Assembly: GCA_036389155.1 (NCBI GenBank)
Contig: DASVQN010000056.1
Coordinates: forward strand, 1-64,000
DNA: 64,000 nucleotides
Source: CADCVT01 sp036389155
GTDB lineage: Bacteria; Actinomycetota; Thermoleophilia; Solirubrobacterales; Solirubrobacteraceae
Reading direction: 5' to 3'
Below, in pieces: positions 17,710 through 25,931 of the stretch. The notes under the pieces were generated by a model. It was given only the letters and a program-made list of their open reading frames with translations, ran no database searches and had not been told where the DNA came from. The stretch's first letter is position 1. Every line of letters starts with the position of its first letter. The position numbers and the translations under genes are program-made.

Positions 17710-20115
17710 CTACTCGTACGCGAGCGCGCTGAGCGGGCTCATCTTCGCGGCGCGGCGGGCCGGCAGCACCGCGGCCAGGATCCCGGCGAACACGCCGACG
17801 ACCGCCAGCACGCCCAGCGTCCCCACCGGCACGAGGAACGTCAGCCCCTCGTCGCTGAGCGCGGAGGTCACCGCGTAGGCGAGCGCCAGGCCGGCGGCGA
17901 CGCCGGTGCTCACGCCCATCAGCGCGGTCACGATGCTCTCCTGGCGGACCATCCGCCGGATCTGGCGCCGCGTCATGCCGACCGCGGCGAGCATCCCGAG
18001 CTCGCGCCGGCGCTCGAACGTGGCCAGCACGAGCGCGTTGATGATGCCGAACAGGCTGACGATGACCGCCAGGGCGAGCAGGACCACGAAGATCCCCATC
18101 AGGATGTCGATCCCCTTGGTCAGGTTCTCGACGAACGCCTCCTTCTCGAACACCTTGGCGTCCGGGTAGGCGGCGATCGCGCGCTTGACCGCGTCCGTCG
18201 ACTGCGCGTCGACGAACGTGTAGAGCGTCAGCTGGTTCTCGAACGACCGGTCGTAGGCCGTCTCGCTGATCGTGATCGGGCCGAGGTCGAAGGCGCCCAG
18301 CACGGCCGACTCCTCGATCCCGCGAACCGTCAGGCTCAGCTTGTCGCCGCCGGCCGCGACGATCGGGAAGGAGTCGCCGACCTTCAGCGAGTGCTCCTTC
18401 GCCCAGCCCTGGTCGACGATCGCGCCGTCCGAGCCGAGCTGCGCCGCCGAGGTGGGCTCGCCGACGTAGTCGAACTTGAACAGCTTGTCGGCGCCGTCGC
18501 TCAGGCCGTTGACGCGCTCCGTCTCGCCGAACGCGCGAGCGCCGTCCTGCTTGACGGTCGCGACCGCGTCGACGCCGGGGGACGACGCGACCTTCCGCGC
18601 GACGGCGGGCGCCAGCGGCGACCAGCCGTCCTGCCCGACGACCACGTGCGAGGCCTCGATGCGGCGCTCGGCCGCGCCCGTCGTGGTGTCGCGCAGGCCA
18701 GCCGCCATCACGGCGACGACCGTGACGAGCGCGACGCCGACCGTGAGCGCGCCCGCCGTCGCCGCGGTGCGGCCCGGCTGACGCAGCGCGTTGCGCCGCG
18801 CGAGCATCCCCGCGACGCCGGCGACCTTCTCGGCCGGGCGGCCGAGCACGGACACGAGCGGCCGCACGGCGCGCCCGGCGAGGCCCGCCTTGCGGGAGCC
18901 CTCCGCGGCGTCGCGCAGCGCCGTGACCGGCGCGATCTTCGTGGCCCGCAGCGCGGGGACGATGCCCGCGAGCGTCGTGATCACGGTGCCGACGAGCATC
19001 GAGATGACGATCGTCGTCGACGAGAACACGACCCCCGCCTCCGGCAGGTCCAGCCCGATCGCCGCGAACGCGGACTGCAGCCCGAACGCGAGCACGTAGC
19101 CGACGCCGAGGCCGACCACCGACCCGAGGACCCCGATGGCGAAGGCCTCGAGGATCACCGTGGCCAGCACCTGCCGGCGCGAGGCGCCGATGAGCCGGAC
19201 CAGGCCGAGCTCCCGCGTGCGCTGCGCGACGGTGATCGAGAGGCTGTTGAGGATCGTCAGCGCGCCGACGAGGATCGCCACGCCGCCGAACGCCAGCAGG
19301 ATCGTCCGGATGATCGAGATGAACTGCTCCAGCCCGTCGAACGTGAAGCGGTCGTGCGCGGCGGCCGTCTGGACCTGCGCCTCCGGCACGGCGGCGGCGA
19401 CCGCGCGGCGCACCGCGGCGCCGTCGGTGCCGTCACGGCCGGCGACGAGGATCGAGTCGTAGGCCGCGCCCTTCTCGAACACGTCCTGCGCAGTGGCCAG
19501 GTCGAACACGGCCGTGGTGGCCACGCCGATCGACTTGACCTCGCCGAAGCGCGAGACGCCGACGATCTCGAACGGCTGCGTGCCCTTGCGGGTCGCGATC
19601 TTCACCGTGTCGCCGATGCCGAAGCCCTCGTCGTCCGCCGTCTTGGCGTCGATGACGACCTGGCCCGGGCCGGTCGCCCAGCGGCCGTCCTGCAGCACGA
19701 AGGGCGAGACGCGGTCGGCGTCGGGCGTCCTGGCGTCGAAGCCGACGCCGAAGTACGGGCCCTGGCCGAGCGGCTTGCCGTCCTTGCCGATGATCTTGGC
19801 GTTCTGGTCGGTGACGTCGCCGACGGCGACGCCGACCTCCGGCACCGCGCGCACCTTGGCGAGCGCCGAGGCCGGGATGGTGGGCTTCTGGATCGTCCAG
19901 TCGTCGGAGGAGTCGACGGCGAACGCGGTCTTCGCCGAGACGACGGCGTCGGTGCCGTCGTACGACGCGGACGAGAGAGCGTCCGCGCCCTTGCGCTGCG
20001 TGTCGGTGAGCGTGAGCGCACCGCTGACGAGCGCGACGCCGAGCACGATGGCCAGCGTGGTCAGTGCCGTGCGCAACGGGCGCGCGGCGAGTCCCTTGAG
20101 GGTGAGGCGACGCAT
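17710..20115 (-). CDS. FtsX-like ABC transporter permease (MacB type, two FtsX domains)
   Basis: 801 residues: an N-terminal membrane segment (about 15-37), an extracytoplasmic MacB_PCD-like domain (about 38-255), an FtsX bundle of three helices (about 262-400), a fourth helix starting a second extracytoplasmic domain (about 450-660), and a last FtsX bundle (about 675-795, ending SPLSALAYE). Duplicated FtsX permeases of this sort act as homodimers with a LolD/MacB ATPase and move peptides, antibiotics or envelope lipids. The ATG overlaps the ATPase stop codon by one base (TGATG), so the two are translationally coupled. It is the last gene of the SRPBCC-ATPase-permease operon. Confidence 0.92.
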   Translation of the reverse strand: MRRLTLKGLAARPLRTALTTLAIVLGVALVSGALTLTDTQRKGADALSSASYDGTDAVVSAKTAFAVDSSDDWTIQKPTIPASALAKVRAVPEVGVAVGDVTDQNAKIIGKDGKPLGQGPYFGVGFDARTPDADRVSPFVLQDGRWATGPGQVVIDAKTADDEGFGIGDTVKIATRKGTQPFEIVGVSRFGEVKSIGVATTAVFDLATAQDVFEKGAAYDSILVAGRDGTDGAAVRRAVAAAVPEAQVQTAAAHDRFTFDGLEQFISIIRTILLAFGGVAILVGALTILNSLSITVAQRTRELGLVRLIGASRRQVLATVILEAFAIGVLGSVVGLGVGYVLAFGLQSAFAAIGLDLPEAGVVFSSTTIVISMLVGTVITTLAGIVPALRATKIAPVTALRDAAEGSRKAGLAGRAVRPLVSVLGRPAEKVAGVAGMLARRNALRQPGRTAATAGALTVGVALVTVVAVMAAGLRDTTTGAAERRIEASHVVVGQDGWSPLAPAVARKVASSPGVDAVATVKQDGARAFGETERVNGLSDGADKLFKFDYVGEPTSAAQLGSDGAIVDQGWAKEHSLKVGDSFPIVAAGGDKLSLTVRGIEESAVLGAFDLGPITISETAYDRSFENQLTLYTFVDAQSTDAVKRAIAAYPDAKVFEKEAFVENLTKGIDILMGIFVVLLALAVIVSLFGIINALVLATFERRRELGMLAAVGMTRRQIRRMVRQESIVTALMGVSTGVAAGLALAYAVTSALSDEGLTFLVPVGTLGVLAVVGVFAGILAAVLPARRAAKMSPLSALAYE

Positions 20116-20903
20116 CAGGCGAACTCCTTCATGGCCGCGAGGATCTGGGCCTCGTTCGGCTGCGTCATGTCGCCGACGATGCGGCCGTCGGCGAGGAACA
20201 GGACACGGTCGGCGGTGGCCGCGGCGCGCGGGTCGTGGGTGACCATGACCGTCGTCTGGCCGTCGAGCTCGACCGCCTCGCGCAGGAGCGTGAGCACCTC
20301 CGCGCCGGACGTCGAGTCGAGGTTGCCCGTCGGCTCGTCCGCGAGCAGGACGGTGGGCTTGGTGATGAGCGCGCGGGCGATCGCCACGCGCTGCTGCTGG
20401 CCGCCGGAGAGCTCCGACGGGCGGTGGTCGCGGCGCTCGTCGAGGCCCATGCGGCTCATGAGCGCGTCGAGCGCGGCGCGGTCGACCTTGCGGCCGGCGA
20501 TGCTGAGGGGCAGCGTCACGTTCTCCTCCGCGCTGAGGACCGGGAGGAGGTTGAAGGCCTGGAAGACGAAGCCCACGTGACGGCGGCGCAGCTTGGTGAG
20601 CTGCGCGTCCTTCATGCGGGTGACGTCCTCGCCACCGATGTGGACGGTGCCCTCGGTCGGGCGGTCGAGCCCGGCGAGCAGGTGCATCAGCGTCGACTTG
20701 CCGGAGCCGGACGGCCCCATGATCGCCGTGAACTGGCCGGCGGGGACCTCGAGGGTGACGCCGCGGAGCGCGTGGACCATCGCGTCCCCCTCGCCGTACG
20801 TGCGCGTGACGGCACGGGCGGCAAGGGCGATGTCGGTGGCCTCGGCGCTGCGCGGGGCGGGAGCGGTATCGAGCACGGGGTTCGTCTCCTGGTTCGGGTT
20901 CAT
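20115..20903 (-). CDS. ABC transporter ATP-binding protein (MacB/LolD type)
   Basis: 262 residues from ATG 20903. It has Walker A GPSGSGKST, signature LSGGQQQR, Walker B VLLADEPTGNLDS and H-loop VTHDPRAA. The DEPTGNLD sequence is typical of ATPases that serve FtsX-type permeases. The N-terminal about 25 residues (Pro/Ala-rich) precede the ABC domain. The frame is open upstream of 20903, but the start is fixed by a 4-nt ATGA overlap with the SRPBCC gene stop. It energises the downstream permease. Confidence 0.93.
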   Translation of the reverse strand: MNPNQETNPVLDTAPAPRSAEATDIALAARAVTRTYGEGDAMVHALRGVTLEVPAGQFTAIMGPSGSGKSTLMHLLAGLDRPTEGTVHIGGEDVTRMKDAQLTKLRRRHVGFVFQAFNLLPVLSAEENVTLPLSIAGRKVDRAALDALMSRMGLDERRDHRPSELSGGQQQRVAIARALITKPTVLLADEPTGNLDSTSGAEVLTLLREAVELDGQTTVMVTHDPRAAATADRVLFLADGRIVGDMTQPNEAQILAAMKEFA

Positions 20904-21343
20904 GCGGGAAGAGGGGTGACGCTGCGGCCGATGCGGTCGAGCGCGGTCTGGAGGGCGCCGGCGCTGAGCAGCGCCGACGTCGCCTCGGCGAGCAGCCGGC
21001 CGCGGAAGCCGCGGCCGGGGCGCACGCCGACGGACGCGCGGACCTCGCTGCCGCCGGCGGCGGGCTCGAGGTCGTAGCGGACGTCGAACGCGACGGGGCC
21101 GGACGCGTGCAGCGCCAGGCCGTCCGCGTCCGCCGCGAGGACCTCGACCTCGAACCCGACGGCCACGCCGCCGAGGCGGCCCTCGACGCGCGGGCGGCTG
21201 CCCGGCGCGAGGCGGCGCGAGTCGAGAGCGGAGACCTCGAAGTCGACCGGCGCCCACGACGCGATCGCGTCGGGGTCGGTGAGCATGTCGAGCACCGCGT
21301 CCGGCGGGGCGTCGACGGTGGTGGTGGCGGTCCAGGTCCTCAT
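20900..21343 (-). CDS. SRPBCC-family (START/polyketide-cyclase-like) protein
   Basis: 147 residues starting MRTWTATTTVDAPPDAVLDMLTDPDAIASW, a typical first strand and helix of the SRPBCC helix-grip fold, followed by the long beta-sheet and the C-terminal helix (about 118-143). The fold binds hydrophobic ligands; no catalytic residue is evident. It is the first gene of the exporter operon, coupled by ATGA to the ATPase, and may bind the compound the exporter handles (inference from operon position). The upstream region carries the dyad discussed at 21427-21444. Confidence 0.8.
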   Translation of the reverse strand: MRTWTATTTVDAPPDAVLDMLTDPDAIASWAPVDFEVSALDSRRLAPGSRPRVEGRLGGVAVGFEVEVLAADADGLALHASGPVAFDVRYDLEPAAGGSEVRASVGVRPGRGFRGRLLAEATSALLSAGALQTALDRIGRSVTPLPA

Positions 21344-21426
21344 GACGCTGACAACCGTCCCACCGGCCGGCCTCCGTGTCGTCGGCCTGCGTGACGATCT
21401 TCGCCGGGCCGCGAGGGTGATGCGAC

Positions 21427-21444
21427 GTCATCCTCAGGGATGAC
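21427..21444. promoter_or_regulatory. Inverted repeat GTCATCC-TCAG-GGATGAC between exporter and two-component operons
   Basis: Perfect 7-bp arms with a 4-nt spacer in the 162-bp gap between the divergent SRPBCC-ABC operon (start 21343) and the kinase-kinase-regulator operon (start 21506). NarL-type response regulators bind dyads of about this size, and such genes often control an adjacent exporter, so this is the likely operator of the regulator at 23820-24521 (inference). Confidence 0.55.
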
Positions 21445-21505
21445 ACGGTGATCGCCCAGGGGGACGACGATTCGCCGCCAGCGCGCGGCTACCGTTGCGC
21501 CCAGG

Positions 21506-22660
21506 ATGCCGATACGCACCCTCATCGACCGGGTGCCCAGGCTCGAGCTGCTGCGCCTGGACGCGGTCGCGGCCCTCGTGCTGGGGGTCGAGATGCAGCT
21601 CGAGACGTTCTTCGTCCCGCACCACCGCGCGCCGGTGCGCGCGCTCCTGGTGGTGCTCGCCGTCTGCCTCGCGGTGCGCCGCCGGTTCCCGTTCCCCGCG
21701 TTCGCCGTCGCGATGGTCCCGTTCGTCGGCGTGCAGGCGTTCGGGTCGGCCATCACCGACCACCTGTTCGTCCCGCTCTTCGCGTGCCTGTTCATGTGCT
21801 ACTCGGTCGCGGCCAACAGCGACGGCCGCTGGTTCTGGGCCGCGCCCCCGGTGGCGCTGGCGGCCGGCGCGGCGGCGCTCGGCGTCGACGGCGAGAGCGG
21901 CACGCTGACCGGCGACCTGCTGTGGCTCGGGCTCATCTTCGTGGCGGCGCCGATGGTGACCGGCAGGCTGATCCGCAACCGGTCGCAGCTGCAGCGCGCG
22001 CTGCACGAGAAGGCGCGCAGGCTCGACCGGGAGCGCGCGAGCGCGGCCGAGGAGGCGGTGATCGAGGAGCGCACGCGCATCGCCGGCGAGCTGCACGACA
22101 TCGTCGCGCACGCGCTGACCGAGATGACGCTGCAGGCGACGGCCGCGGGGCGGCTGGCGACGCGCGACCAGGACCGCGCCCGCGCGGCGTTCGCCGCCGT
22201 CGAGGACCGCGGCCGCGACGCGCTCGGCGAGCTGCGCCGGCTGCTCGGCGTGCTGCGCCAGGAGGACGAGGAGCTGGCGCTCGCTCCGCAGCCGAGCCTG
22301 CGCCACCTCGACGCGCTCGTGCGCCGGGCGCGCGCGGCCGGGCTCCCGGTGGACGTGTCGGTCGAGGGCGAGGCCGTCGAGCTCCCCGCCGGCGTCGACG
22401 TGACCGGCTACCGCGTCGTGCAGGAGGCGCTGAACGGCGCGCTGAGCGCGCACGGCGCGGGTCACGCGGCCGTGCGGGTGCGCTACGCGGCGCAGACGGT
22501 CGAGCTCGAGGTGACCGACGACGGGCGCCTGATGGGCGACGGGCCGGCGCTCGGGCTGCGCGAGCGCGTGGCGCTCTACGGCGGCGAGCTGAGCGCGGCG
22601 CCGCGGCGCGACGGCGGTCACGTCGTGCGCGCGCGCCTGCCGCGCGAGGTGCGCTCGTGA
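21506..22660 (+). CDS. Histidine kinase of the NarL/DesK class with degenerate ATP-binding domain
   Basis: 384 residues. Four or five N-terminal membrane helices (about 18-155), then a coiled-coil linker and a HisKA_3 dimerisation domain with phospho-acceptor His197 in GELHDIVAHAL. The HATPase part is abnormal. Where the sister kinase has QEALTNALKHA, this one reads QEALNGALSAH, so the metal-coordinating Asn position is Gly (residue 311). The G-box GHGI is also missing (reads PALGL), and the DxGxG stretch reads DDGRLMG. It may be a poor or inactive kinase that works as a phosphorylation partner or modulator. A possible -10 (TACCGT, 21490-21495) lies upstream. The stop overlaps the next start (GTGA). 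Confidence 0.88.
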   Translation: MPIRTLIDRVPRLELLRLDAVAALVLGVEMQLETFFVPHHRAPVRALLVVLAVCLAVRRRFPFPAFAVAMVPFVGVQAFGSAITDHLFVPLFACLFMCYSVAANSDGRWFWAAPPVALAAGAAALGVDGESGTLTGDLLWLGLIFVAAPMVTGRLIRNRSQLQRALHEKARRLDRERASAAEEAVIEERTRIAGELHDIVAHALTEMTLQATAAGRLATRDQDRARAAFAAVEDRGRDALGELRRLLGVLRQEDEELALAPQPSLRHLDALVRRARAAGLPVDVSVEGEAVELPAGVDVTGYRVVQEALNGALSAHGAGHAAVRVRYAAQTVELEVTDDGRLMGDGPALGLRERVALYGGELSAAPRRDGGHVVRARLPREVRS

Positions 22661-23823
22661 GGTGGCTGCGCGCCCTGCCGCCGCGGCAGGCCGACGTCCT
22701 GCTGGCGGTGGCCGTCGCGATCGCGGCGGTCAGCGAGGGGGCGATCGTGATCGACGGCGCGGGCCGGCCGTTCGCGATGGCCGCGCTGCTCGTGATGTCG
22801 GCGACGCTCGCGCTGCGCCACGAGGCGCCGCTGCCCGGGCTGGCGATCTTCTTCGCGGCCGCCCTTCCCGTGTGCGCGGCGATCGACGGGACCGAGGACC
22901 TGGTGGCGCCGTTCCTGATCATCCTCGTCTGGGCGTACGCGGTCGGCGCGCACCACGACGTGCGCACCGCGCTGATCGGGCTCGGCGCCCTCGTCGTCGG
23001 GATCTGCGCGGTCAACATCGCGTTCGGCGGCGCCACGGTCGGCGACTTCCTGTTCCCCAACGGCTTCGCGGCGGCGGCGTGGGGCGCGGGGCGCACGCTC
23101 CAGCACCGCACGCGGCTCGCGGCCGAGCTGCACGAGGCCGCGGTGCGGGCCGACGAGGAGCGCGAGGCGCAGGCCGCGCGTGCCGTCGCCGACGAGCGCC
23201 GGCGGATCGCGCGCGAGATGCACGACGTCGTCGCGCACTCCGTCTCGGTCATGGTCGTGCAGGCCGGCGGCGCGCGCCGGATCCTCGAGCGCGACCCCGA
23301 GCGCGCGGTCGAGGCGGCCCGGCTGATCGAGCGCACCGGCCGCGCGGCGCTGCTGGAGATGCGGCGCCTGCTCGGCGTCCTCGGGTCGGCGGAGGAGCCG
23401 GCGGCGATGGCGCCGCAGCCGCGGATCGAGGAGATCCGCTCGCTCGTCGCGCGCGCCGAGGCGGCCGGACTGCCGGTGACGCTGCGCGTCGACGGGGACC
23501 CGCGGCCGCTGCCCGCGGGCGCCGAGGCCGCGGTCTACCGCGTGGTGCAGGAGGCGCTGACGAACGCCCTCAAGCACGCGGGCTCCGCCCCGACCGAGGT
23601 CTCGCTGCGCTGGGACGACGAGTGCCTGGAGGTCGTGATCGCCGACCGCGGCGCGTCGCGGTCCGCGGGCCCCGAGCTGCCCAGCGGCGGGCACGGGATC
23701 GTCGGGATGCGCGAGCGCGTGCGCGTCTACGGCGGGTCGCTGAGCGCCCTGCCGGTGCCGGAGGGCGGGTTCGTCGTGCGGGCGCGCATCCCGCTCGAGC
23801 AGGCGTCGATGGTGGTCGCGTGA
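22657..23823 (+). CDS. Histidine kinase of the NarL/DesK class (canonical)
   Basis: 388 residues from GTG 22657, which overlaps the previous stop (GTGA) and has GAGGT 6 nt upstream. Membrane helices occupy about 12-150. HisKA_3 contains REMHDVVAHSVSVM with phospho-acceptor His189. The HATPase domain is complete: N-box QEALTNALKHA (Asn303), an Asp-box in IADRG, and G-box GGHGIVGMRERV. It should autophosphorylate and pass phosphate to the regulator encoded next. It shares layout with the degenerate kinase upstream, suggesting duplication. The ligand is unknown; the facing exporter operon suggests an envelope or antibiotic stress signal (inference). Confidence 0.93.
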   Translation: MRWLRALPPRQADVLLAVAVAIAAVSEGAIVIDGAGRPFAMAALLVMSATLALRHEAPLPGLAIFFAAALPVCAAIDGTEDLVAPFLIILVWAYAVGAHHDVRTALIGLGALVVGICAVNIAFGGATVGDFLFPNGFAAAAWGAGRTLQHRTRLAAELHEAAVRADEEREAQAARAVADERRRIAREMHDVVAHSVSVMVVQAGGARRILERDPERAVEAARLIERTGRAALLEMRRLLGVLGSAEEPAAMAPQPRIEEIRSLVARAEAAGLPVTLRVDGDPRPLPAGAEAAVYRVVQEALTNALKHAGSAPTEVSLRWDDECLEVVIADRGASRSAGPELPSGGHGIVGMRERVRVYGGSLSALPVPEGGFVVRARIPLEQASMVVA

Positions 23824-24521
23824 CCGCGGCTGCGGATACGGTGGACGGCGCCGTGCTGCGCATCCTCATCGCCGACGATCAGGCGCTCGTGCGCGCCGGC
23901 TTCCGGATGATCCTCGAGGTCGAGGACGACCTGGAGATCGTCGGCGAGGCCACCGACGGCGCGGTCGCGGTGGAGATGGCGCGCGAGCTGAGGCCCGACG
24001 TCGTGCTCATGGACATCCGCATGCCGGAGATGGACGGCATCGAGGCGACGCGGCTGATCACCGACGGCGACGCCGACGACGGCCCGCGCGTGCTCATGCT
24101 CACGACGTTCGACCTCAACGAATACGTCTACGAGGCGCTGCGCGCCGGCGCGTCGGGCTTCCTGCTCAAGGACGTCCCGCCCGAGCAGCTCGCGGCCGGC
24201 ATCCGCGTCGTGGCGGCGGGCGATGCGCTGCTCGCGCCCGCGATCACCAAGCGGGTGATCCAGGAGTTCGCGAACGCGCGGCCGGTCGAGCCGCCGAAGC
24301 CGCCGGCCTCGTTCGAGGACCTGACGGCGCGCGAGCTCGAGGTCTTCCAGCTCATCGCGCGCGGCCTGTCCAACGCGGAGATCGCCGCCGAGCTGATCGT
24401 CAGCGAGACGACGGTCAAGACCCACGTCGCCCGGCTGCTCATGAAGCTCAGCCTCCGCGACCGCGTGCAGGCGGTCGTGCTGGCCTACGAGTCGGGCCTC
24501 GTCACGCCCGGCGCCGCGTGA
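23820..24521 (+). CDS. NarL-family response regulator
   Basis: 233 residues from GTG 23820, overlapping the kinase stop (GTGA); GTG 23853 is an alternative start that would remove an 11-residue extension. The receiver domain (about 12-130) has the acidic pair in IADDQ, phospho-acceptor Asp65 in VLMDIRMPEMDG, and Lys in FLLKDVPP. The C-terminal LuxR/GerE helix-turn-helix (about 165-225) contains LTARELEVFQLIARGLSNAEIA and TVKTHVARLL in sequence. It is the output of the kinase pair and probably controls the divergent exporter operon through the dyad at 21427-21444. The 3' end overlaps the convergent SDR gene by 20 nt. Confidence 0.94.
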   Translation: MTAAADTVDGAVLRILIADDQALVRAGFRMILEVEDDLEIVGEATDGAVAVEMARELRPDVVLMDIRMPEMDGIEATRLITDGDADDGPRVLMLTTFDLNEYVYEALRAGASGFLLKDVPPEQLAAGIRVVAAGDALLAPAITKRVIQEFANARPVEPPKPPASFEDLTARELEVFQLIARGLSNAEIAAELIVSETTVKTHVARLLMKLSLRDRVQAVVLAYESGLVTPGAA

Positions 24522-25188
24522 GCGACTGCGTGTTCAGGTGGACGCCGCCGTCGACGCTGATGGCCTCGCCGGTGATCGAGCCCGCGCGCTCGTCGGCCAG
24601 GTAGGCGACGAGGTCGGCGATCTCGGACGGCTCGACGAGGCGGCCGGTGGGGATCGTCTCGCGGCCGGCCTCCAGGATCTCCTCCGGCATCTTCAGCACC
24701 ATCTCGCTGGCGACGAGGCCGGGGAGGATCGCGTTGGCGGTGATGCCCTTGTGCGCGTTCTCGGCCGCGATCGTCTTGGTCAGGCCGAGCAGGCCGGCCT
24801 TCGAGGCGGCGTAGGCGACCTGGCCGGGGAGGCCCGAGCGCGCCGCGCCGCTGGAGATCACGACGATCCGCCCGAACCCCCGCTCGCGCATGCCGGGCAG
24901 GCAGGCCTGGATGACGCGGAAGGCCCCGGTCAGGTTGACGTCGACGTCGCGCTGCCATTGCTCGCGGGTCATGCGGTGCGCGGGCGCGATCGTCGTCGTG
25001 ATCGCGGCGTTGGAGACGCAGACGTCGACGTCGCCGAGCTCTGGCAGCTCGTCGTCGCCCGCGAGGTCGAACTCGACGTCGGCGGGCTGCGCGCGGTCGA
25101 GGACGGCGACGTCGAGGCCGTCGGCGCGCAGGCGCTCGGCGATGGCCGCGCCGATCCCGCGCGCGCCGCCGGTGACGAGGGCCCTCAC
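24502..25188 (-). CDS. Short-chain dehydrogenase/reductase (SDR)
   Basis: 228 residues from GTG 25188. The classical SDR pattern is complete: cofactor motif TGGARGIG (about 7-14), NAA (in VSNAAITTT), catalytic Ser in VISSGAA, and YAASK with catalytic Tyr and Lys; the C-terminal SITGEAISVDGG is also present. It is an NAD(P)-dependent alcohol/ketone oxidoreductase; after two crotonases it most likely acts on a beta-hydroxyacyl-CoA or related acid (inference). The start is set by a GTGA overlap with the crotonase gene. It is the last gene of the tetR operon. Confidence 0.92.
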   Translation of the reverse strand: MRALVTGGARGIGAAIAERLRADGLDVAVLDRAQPADVEFDLAGDDELPELGDVDVCVSNAAITTTIAPAHRMTREQWQRDVDVNLTGAFRVIQACLPGMRERGFGRIVVISSGAARSGLPGQVAYAASKAGLLGLTKTIAAENAHKGITANAILPGLVASEMVLKMPEEILEAGRETIPTGRLVEPSEIADLVAYLADERAGSITGEAISVDGGVHLNTQSLTRRRA

Positions 25189-25931
25189 CGCACCCCCTCC
25201 GCGAACCGCCTCAGCCCCTCCTGCGTCGCCGGGTCGAAGATCGACCGCGTGAAGCACGCGGCCTCGATCTGCAGGCCGGCGTCGAGCGGCCACCCGCGCT
25301 CCGCGGCCTCCAGGTCGGTGCGGATCGCGGGCTGCGGCAGCGCGGCGATCGTCTCCGCGAGCTCGATCGCGCGGTCGACGCACGTGCCGCTCGGGACGAC
25401 CTCGTTGACCAGGCCGGCGTCGAGCGCCTCGCGCGCGTCGATCACGCGGCCGGTGACGATCATCTCCATCGCACGGCGCCAGCCGACGATGCGCGGCAGG
25501 CGCTGCGTCCCGCCGTCGGCCAGGCCGATGTTCCACCGCCGGCACGTCACCCCGAACGTCGCGTGCTCGTCGGCGATCGCCATGTGCGTCCAGCATGCCC
25601 ACTCCAGCCCGCCCGCGTACGCCGCGCCGTTGACGGCGGCGATCGTCGGCTTGAAGACGTGCGTCCACCGCGAGGGGCCGAGGATCCCGTCGGGATCGTC
25701 CATCGTGACCTCGCCGGCGCGGGCCGCCGTGAGGTCGCCGCCGGCGCAGAACGCCTGGTCGCCGGCGCCGGTGAGGACGCCGACGAGCGCGTCGTCCTCG
25801 TCGAGGAAGCGCTGCCATGCCGCCTTCAGCTCGCGAGCCGTCTGCGGCCCGATGCAGTTGCGGACCTCGGGACGGTCGATCGTGACGAGCGCGACCGGGC
25901 CGCGGCGCTCGTAGCGGACGTGGTCCGTCAC
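25185..25931 (-). CDS. Enoyl-CoA hydratase/isomerase family protein lacking one catalytic Glu
   Basis: 248 residues from GTG 25931. The crotonase fold is clear: oxyanion-hole segments AFCAGGDLT and NGAAYAGGLEWAC. Aligned by eye to rat mitochondrial hydratase, the first catalytic Glu (FGxPE) is Cys here (FGVTCRRWNIG), while the second (AMEMIVTG) is kept, and Asp occurs in ADGGTQRLP. It may be an isomerase, hydrolase or dehydratase rather than a classical hydratase. It overlaps the upstream crotonase gene and the downstream SDR gene by GTGA each, so all three should be made together. Confidence 0.88.
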   Translation of the reverse strand: MTDHVRYERRGPVALVTIDRPEVRNCIGPQTARELKAAWQRFLDEDDALVGVLTGAGDQAFCAGGDLTAARAGEVTMDDPDGILGPSRWTHVFKPTIAAVNGAAYAGGLEWACWTHMAIADEHATFGVTCRRWNIGLADGGTQRLPRIVGWRRAMEMIVTGRVIDAREALDAGLVNEVVPSGTCVDRAIELAETIAALPQPAIRTDLEAAERGWPLDAGLQIEAACFTRSIFDPATQEGLRRFAEGVR

